A DNA stretch of 64,000 bases from Pedococcus sp031456495 (GTDB lineage: Bacteria; Actinomycetota; Actinomycetes; Actinomycetales; Dermatophilaceae): positions 682,001 to 746,000 of the forward strand of contig NZ_JAVDUW010000002.1 of NCBI RefSeq assembly GCF_031456495.1, in the 5' to 3' direction. Shown here piece by piece: positions 59,568 through 64,000 of this stretch (positions within the stretch are counted from its first letter, which is position 1; each line of letters opens with the position of its first letter). Position numbers and translations under genes: made by a program. The notes under the pieces are model-generated. The model saw only the letters and a program-made list of their open reading frames with translations. It made no database searches and was not told the origin of the DNA.

Positions 59568-60584
59568 GTGCCCGACCAGGCGCGCACGCTCGCGCAGGTG
59601 TCCGAGGGCGCCCTGCTGGCCGAGATCTTCCCGTTCTTCTCCGGCGGGCCGGGTATGCCGGTGGGCCCGGGGGACGACGCGGCGGTCCTGGCCACGGGCA
59701 GCCGCACGGTCGCGACGACCGACACGATGGTGCGGGGGCGCGACTGGGTGGACGAGTGGAGCAGCGGGGCCGACGTCGCCGCCAAGGCGCTGACGCAGAA
59801 CCTCGCCGACGTCGCCGCGATGGGCGGCCGGCCGACAGCGGTGCTCGTCGCGCTCATGGCGGACCCGGCCGTGTCGGTGGACTGGGTGCTCGACTTCGCC
59901 CGGGAGCTGGGGGCGCGGGCTGCGGAGGCGGGTGTCGCCGTGGCCGGCGGGGACCTGTCGTCCGCGCCGCCAGGGGTCCTCGCGGTGGCGGTGACCGCCC
60001 TGGGGGAGCTCCCCGGTGCCGCCGTCCTGCGCTCGGGCGCCCGGCCGGGCGACGTGGTCGCCGTCTGCGGCACGCTGGGGCGCTCGGCGGCCGGCCTGGA
60101 GCTGCTCCGCTCGGGAGCGGGAGCGGGTGTGGGCGTGGGTGTGGGTGTGGGCGTCGGTGTGGGTACGAGTGCCGGTGCGGACGGCTCGGGGGGTGCCGTC
60201 GCCGCCGAGTGCATCGCGCACCACCTGCGGCCCACGACGCCCCTGGCGGCCGGACCGCAGGCCGCGGCGAGCGGTGCGACGGCCATGCTCGACGTGTCCG
60301 ACGGGCTGCTGCGCGACGGCTCCCGGCTGGCGGCGGCCAGCGGGGTGCGGGTGGCGCTCGACTCGGAGCTGCTGGCCCCCGACGTGGACGTGCTGCGTCA
60401 GGTCGTCGGCGACGGGGCGCTGGAGTGCGTGCTCGCCGGCGGGGAGGAGCACAGCCTGCTCGCGACGTTCGGCGGGCAGCTGCCGGCCGGGTGGCGGGCG
60501 CTCGGCCGGGTCGAGGTGGGTGAGGGCGTCACCCTCGACGGCGAGCCGCAGCAGCCCCGCGGGTGGGACCACTTCGCCGGCTGA
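59568..60584 (+). CDS. thiL: Thiamine-monophosphate kinase
   Basis: 338 residues. Phosphorylates thiamine monophosphate to thiamine diphosphate, the cofactor of IlvB. VGPGDDAAVL holds the metal-binding Asp pair; TTDTMVRGRDW, ALTQNLADVAAMGG and MLDVSDGLLRDGSRLA are family motifs. AAGGAGG 7 nt upstream fixes the GTG at 59568. Residues of about 184-210 are an unusual Gly/Val run (GAGAGVGVGVG and onward) coded by imperfect hexamer repeats at 60119-60185; it lies in a loop region and is not expected in the family. Confidence 0.93.
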   Translation: MPDQARTLAQVSEGALLAEIFPFFSGGPGMPVGPGDDAAVLATGSRTVATTDTMVRGRDWVDEWSSGADVAAKALTQNLADVAAMGGRPTAVLVALMADPAVSVDWVLDFARELGARAAEAGVAVAGGDLSSAPPGVLAVAVTALGELPGAAVLRSGARPGDVVAVCGTLGRSAAGLELLRSGAGAGVGVGVGVGVGVGTSAGADGSGGAVAAECIAHHLRPTTPLAAGPQAAASGATAMLDVSDGLLRDGSRLAAASGVRVALDSELLAPDVDVLRQVVGDGALECVLAGGEEHSLLATFGGQLPAGWRALGRVEVGEGVTLDGEPQQPRGWDHFAG

Positions 60585-60683
60585 GCGCCTCGCCCGGCGC
60601 GGTGATGTCCGCGGTCGGGGGCGCAGGAGTGACCCCTGCGTCACTGCCTCACCGCCGAAGCTGCAGCAGCCCCCGGGAACGAC

Positions 60684-60717
60684 CGAAGCCGACCTCCCCG
60701 AGGGGAGATCGGCTTCG
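60684..60717. terminator. Hairpin between thiL and rpmB
   Basis: CGAAGCCGA (60684-60692) pairs with TCGGCTTCG (60709-60717); an inner CTCCCC/GGGGAG extends it. Serves both convergent genes. Confidence 0.75.
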
Positions 60718-60740
60718 AGTACGTGTGCCGGGAGGCTGGG

Positions 60741-60935
60741 TCAGCGCTTGACCTTGCCGGCCTTCAGGCACGAGGTGCAGACATTGAGACGCTTCGGGGT
60801 CACGCCCGCGTCGCCCACCAGAGCCTTCACGCGCTGGATGTTGGGGTTCCAACGACGCTTGGTGCGGCGGTGCGAGTGCGAGATGTTGTGACCGAAGCCC
60901 GGTCCCTTGCCGCAGACGTCGCAGTTGGCAGCCAC
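60741..60935 (-). CDS. rpmB: Large-subunit ribosomal protein bL28
   Basis: 64 residues. MAANCDVCGKGPGFGHNISHSHRRTKRRWNPNIQ and the C-terminal VCTSCLKAGKVKR show the CxxC...CxxC zinc-binding form. Normal length. Faces away from the DAK2 gene. Confidence 0.96.
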   Translation of the reverse strand: MAANCDVCGKGPGFGHNISHSHRRTKRRWNPNIQRVKALVGDAGVTPKRLNVCTSCLKAGKVKR

Positions 60936-61098
60936 GGGTGTTCTCCTGGTTCGATGCGTACAAACTCGGGGCGCCCGTGATCCACCGCGGGCAGGAGCCA
61001 GCGACGGAGAGGTTCACGGGAACCGGTCAAGCGTAGCCGAGGGGTGGCGCATCGACCAAAACGGCGCCGATGGCCGCCTCGGCGACGGCCCCTGACGT

Positions 61099-61104
61099 TA
61101 GCCT
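61099..61104 (+). promoter_or_regulatory. -10 hexamer TAGCCT of the DAK2-domain gene
   Basis: TAGCCT ends 6 nt before the GTG at 61111; no SD is present. Confidence 0.45.
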
Positions 61105-61110
61105 GCCACC

Positions 61111-62805
61111 GTGCTCGATGCCCTCACCGCCGCCGACGCCCGGCGGTGGGCTGTGCTCACGCGGGCCGCCTTCGCCGCCCGCCGTGCCGAGATCGACGCC
61201 CTCAACGTCTTCCCGGTCCCCGACGGCGACACGGGCACCAACCTCTACCTCACCCTCGACGCGGCGCTCGACGCAGTCCGCACCGAGCACGAGCGGGACG
61301 GCATCCTCGGCGAGGCCTCGCTCGAGCAGGAGTGCGGCGACCTCGCCCACGCCATGCTGCTCACTGCGCGTGGCAACTCCGGCGTCATCCTCAGCCAGCT
61401 CGTGCGCGGGTTCGCCGAGGCGATCGCCGAGCGCGGGGTCGAGACGGCCGACGCGTCCGTCATGGCCGACGGGCTCGCCCGTGCCAGCGACCGGGCTCGC
61501 GCCAGCGTCATGCATCCCGCCGAGGGGACGATCCTGACCGTGGCCCACGCGGCGGCCGCGGCCGGCGCGGAGCCGGTGGCCGAGGGCCTCGCTGCGGTCG
61601 CCGAGGCCGCCCTGGACGCTGCCACCGTCGCCCTCCGCAGGACGACCGAGCAGCTCCCGGCCCTCGCGCGTGCGGGGGTCGTGGACGCCGGTGCCGCGGG
61701 GTACGTGCTCATGCTCGAGGCCCTCGCCCGCGTCGTGCACCAGGACGCCACCCAGGTCGGCGAGCGGGTCGAGCCCTTCACCGAGGACCAGACCCTGCGC
61801 CGCCGGGAGGACTGGACCCGCAGCCACGGCGGGGCCGTCGAGCCGGTGGGCTCCCACGGCGGCTCGTCCACCGGTGACGGCGACCTCGTCGAGGGCGGCC
61901 CGGCATACGAGGTGATGTTCCTGCTGCGCGACAGCGACGAGGAGCGCGCGGACACCCTGCGCACCACGCTCGACGCGCTCGGCGACTCGCTGCTCGTCGT
62001 CGGCGGGCCCGAGCTGTGGAACGTCCACGTCCACGTCGACGACGTCGGGGCGGCGCTCGAGGCGGGGCTCGACGCCGGGCGGCCGTTCCGGGTGCGGGTC
62101 ACGCACTTCGCGGACCAGGCGGCCCGGCGGGAGCGCCATGCCACCGGTGTCGCCGTCGTCGCGTGCGCGGCGGGCCCGGGGCTCGCGACGGTGTTCGAGG
62201 CGGCCGGTGCCGTGGTCGTCCCCAGCGGCCCGGGCCGGCGCGCCTCGGCCGGCCAGCTGCTCGATGCGGTCCGCGCCACCGGCGCACCCTCGGTGCTGCT
62301 GCTGCCCAACGACCGCGACACCGAGATGGCGGCGCACGCGGCCGCGCGGGCAGCCGAGGCCGACGAGGTGGAGGTCCACGTCGTCCGCTCGCGCACGGCG
62401 GTGCAGGGGCTGGCCGCGATGGCGGTGTGGGAGGCCTCGGCCAGCGCCGCCCGCAACGCCTCGGAGATGGGCCACGCGGCCGCGGCGACCCGGCACGGTG
62501 CCGTCGCCGTCGCCAGCAAGGAGGCGCTCACCAGTGCCGGCCCGTGCGCGCCCGGTGACGTCCTCGGGGCGGTGGCGGGCGACGTCGTCGTCGTGGGCGA
62601 CGACCTCGAGACGGTGGGGGTCGAGGTGCTGACGCGGCTGCTGTCCAGCGGTGGCGAGATCGTCACGGTGGTGACGGGGGAGGGCGCCCCCGAGGGGCTG
62701 GGCGAGGCCGTGGGACACCGGGTCCGGCAGGCGCAGCGCGACCTCGAGGTCCAGGTCATCGACGGCGGACAGCCCCACTACCCGCTGCTGCTGGGAGTCG
62801 AGTAG
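61111..62805 (+). CDS. DAK2-domain protein, fatty-acid kinase (FakA)-like
   Basis: 564 residues. The N-terminal DhaL/DAK2 nucleotide domain has IDALNVFPVPDGDTGTNLYLTL (metal-binding Asp trio) and ARGNSGVILSQLVRGF; a central and a C-terminal DegV-like/DUF1949-type region follow, with a variable linker near residues 230-262. FakA phosphorylates fatty acids bound to FakB partner proteins; none is next to it here. The place before recG is its usual actinobacterial position. GTG start, leaderless. Confidence 0.87.
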   Translation: MLDALTAADARRWAVLTRAAFAARRAEIDALNVFPVPDGDTGTNLYLTLDAALDAVRTEHERDGILGEASLEQECGDLAHAMLLTARGNSGVILSQLVRGFAEAIAERGVETADASVMADGLARASDRARASVMHPAEGTILTVAHAAAAAGAEPVAEGLAAVAEAALDAATVALRRTTEQLPALARAGVVDAGAAGYVLMLEALARVVHQDATQVGERVEPFTEDQTLRRREDWTRSHGGAVEPVGSHGGSSTGDGDLVEGGPAYEVMFLLRDSDEERADTLRTTLDALGDSLLVVGGPELWNVHVHVDDVGAALEAGLDAGRPFRVRVTHFADQAARRERHATGVAVVACAAGPGLATVFEAAGAVVVPSGPGRRASAGQLLDAVRATGAPSVLLLPNDRDTEMAAHAAARAAEADEVEVHVVRSRTAVQGLAAMAVWEASASAARNASEMGHAAAATRHGAVAVASKEALTSAGPCAPGDVLGAVAGDVVVVGDDLETVGVEVLTRLLSSGGEIVTVVTGEGAPEGLGEAVGHRVRQAQRDLEVQVIDGGQPHYPLLLGVE

Positions 62806-62807
62806 GC

Positions 62808-64000
62808 GTGGTCGACGAGAGCACGAACCTGCGCTCGGTCGTGTCGAGCGCGGCGCCCAAGCTGGCCGCCGGCCGGGACCTGCACACCGTGGGCGACCTG
62901 CTGCGGTTCTGGCCGCGGCGCTACACCAGCTTCGACGCCGACCTGACGAGCCTGCACGAGGGCGAGTACGTCGTCGTGGTGGCCGACGTCCGCGACGCCG
63001 TCACGCGCCCGATGCGCAACAGGCGGGGCCGCATCCTCACCGCCACGATCACCGACGGCACCAACGACATGGAGGTGACCTTCTTCAAGCCGTACGGGCA
63101 CGAGGGCCGCCTCGTCCCGGGCGCGCGCGCCATCTTCGCGGGCAAGGTGGGCCGCTACGGCCGGACGTGGCAGCTGACCCACCCCGACTACCAGATCCTG
63201 CCGCCCGACTCCGACGGCCTCGACGCACGCAGACGGCTGCTGCCGATCTACCTGCAGGTGCCGAAGGTCCAGAACTGGACCGTCATCGACAGCCTCAACC
63301 TCGTCTTCGACCAGCTCGACTCGGTCGTCGACGTCGTCCCGCCCGACCTCGCCGCCGCGCGCGGGCTGCCGTCGCGGCTGGAGGCGCTGCGCGGCATCCA
63401 CCAGCCCAGCGGGTGGCCGGAGGTCGAGCGGGCGCGCAAGCGGCTGAGGTACGAGGAGGCCCTGGTCCTGCAGACCGTGCTCGCCCAGCGGCGGCACCGG
63501 CAGTCACAGGAGAAGACCCTCGCTCGCCGACCGCGCGAGGGCGGCCTGCTGGCGGCCTTCGACGCGCGACTGCCGTTCGAGCTCACCGCCGGGCAGCGCG
63601 AGGTGGGGGAGGTGCTCGCCGAGGAGATGGCGCGCGACACCCCGATGCACCGGCTGCTCCAGGGCGAGGTCGGCTCGGGCAAGACGGTCATCGCGCTGCG
63701 GGCCATGCTCGCCGCCGTCGACGCCGGCGGGCAGGCCGCGCTGCTCGCGCCCACCGAGGTCCTCGCGGCCCAGCACCACCGGTCGATCACGGCGATGCTC
63801 GGGGACCTCGCCGAGGGCGGGATGCTGGGCGGCAGCGACATCGGCACCCGCGTCACGCTGCTGACCGGCTCCCAGTCGACCGCTGCGCGCAAGCAGGCGC
63901 TGCTCGACGCAGCCTCCGGCGACGCGGGCATCGTCGTCGGGACGCACGCGCTGATCCAGCAGAACGTGTCCTTCTTCGACCTCGCCCTCGTCGTCGTCGA
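62808..64000 (+). CDS. recG: ATP-dependent DNA helicase RecG, 3' part outside window
   Basis: 397 complete codons to the right edge; a full RecG is about 700-740. It remodels stalled replication forks and branched DNA. The wedge (OB) domain covers about 50-165 (EYVVVVADVRDAVTRPM), then ERARKRLRYEEALVLQTVLAQ, Q-motif-like ELTAGQREVGEVL and Walker A LQGEVGSGKTVIAL. The window ends within the Walker B (LVVVDE). The GTG start lies 2 bases after the DAK2 gene stop, so the two are co-transcribed. Confidence 0.95.
   Translation, partial: MVDESTNLRSVVSSAAPKLAAGRDLHTVGDLLRFWPRRYTSFDADLTSLHEGEYVVVVADVRDAVTRPMRNRRGRILTATITDGTNDMEVTFFKPYGHEGRLVPGARAIFAGKVGRYGRTWQLTHPDYQILPPDSDGLDARRRLLPIYLQVPKVQNWTVIDSLNLVFDQLDSVVDVVPPDLAAARGLPSRLEALRGIHQPSGWPEVERARKRLRYEEALVLQTVLAQRRHRQSQEKTLARRPREGGLLAAFDARLPFELTAGQREVGEVLAEEMARDTPMHRLLQGEVGSGKTVIALRAMLAAVDAGGQAALLAPTEVLAAQHHRSITAMLGDLAEGGMLGGSDIGTRVTLLTGSQSTAARKQALLDAASGDAGIVVGTHALIQQNVSFFDLALVVV

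Overview
The window is a stretch of chromosome from a very GC-rich (by eye above 70 %) actinobacterium. Gene content, NNC/NNG codon preference, frequent GTG starts, F420-related genes (cofC, a deazaflavin nitroreductase), an AKP-tailed HU protein and the core gene order all fit Actinomycetota, most likely Micrococcales near Intrasporangiaceae. The family assignment is inferred from synteny and style, not proven. No IS element, prophage, rRNA or CRISPR array is visible.

Layout. 1-4.0 kb: FAD monooxygenase (cut by the left edge) with a conserved partner, a secreted exo/endonuclease-phosphatase protein, methylmalonyl-CoA epimerase. 4.2-7.6 kb: gatCAB. 7.7-16.6 kb: PQQ-type sugar dehydrogenase lipoprotein, a 2-hydroxyacid dehydrogenase, a BNR propeller/MoaD-like pair converging on a Cds1-like cysteine enzyme, a TetR/degenerate ABC/YhgE-Pip export locus, and sixA. 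16.6-33.7 kb: a branched-chain amino acid and serine block (ilvD, ilvBNC, serA, leuB, ilvE, cimA), interrupted by a large secreted protein, a DedA-like protein and an AbiEi/DUF559-type gene. 34-42 kb: histidine kinase, lone receiver, LuxR regulator, argG, several small or secreted proteins and a GlxA-type regulator. 42.2-46 kb: FAH-family hydrolase, gltX, SRPBCC/DUF2945 pair, tRNA-Gln and tRNA-Glu. 46-48 kb: MerR/DUF4188 pair and an F420-type reductase. 48-51 kb: ndgR-like IclR regulator divergent from leuCD. 51.3-64 kb: hupB, murA, cofC, plsC-like, gpsA, cystathionine lyase/synthase, ddl, DUF3515, lone Lrp ligand domain, thiL, rpmB, fakA-like and the start of recG.

How the genes work together. 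ilvD, ilvBNC, ilvE, leuB, leuCD and cimA supply most steps of valine, leucine and isoleucine synthesis, with cimA giving a pyruvate route to isoleucine. GltX, tRNA-Gln and GatCAB, all in this window, form the indirect route to Gln-tRNA. murA and ddl feed peptidoglycan synthesis; gpsA and the acyltransferase feed phospholipid synthesis.

The most notable material lies between genes. Three short reading frames rich in Leu/Val/Ile codons (18476, 27872, 31862) each begin exactly 6 nt after a -10-like hexamer and run into RNA hairpins. The ones before ilvB and cimA look like attenuators. The one between serA and leuB has two mutually exclusive stems followed by a 26-residue ORF and its own terminator, and I do not recognise it. 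The heptamer GTATGCC/GGCATAC is strongly over-represented on both strands, and many genes have a -10 hexamer 6-9 nt before the start codon, which points to leaderless mRNAs.
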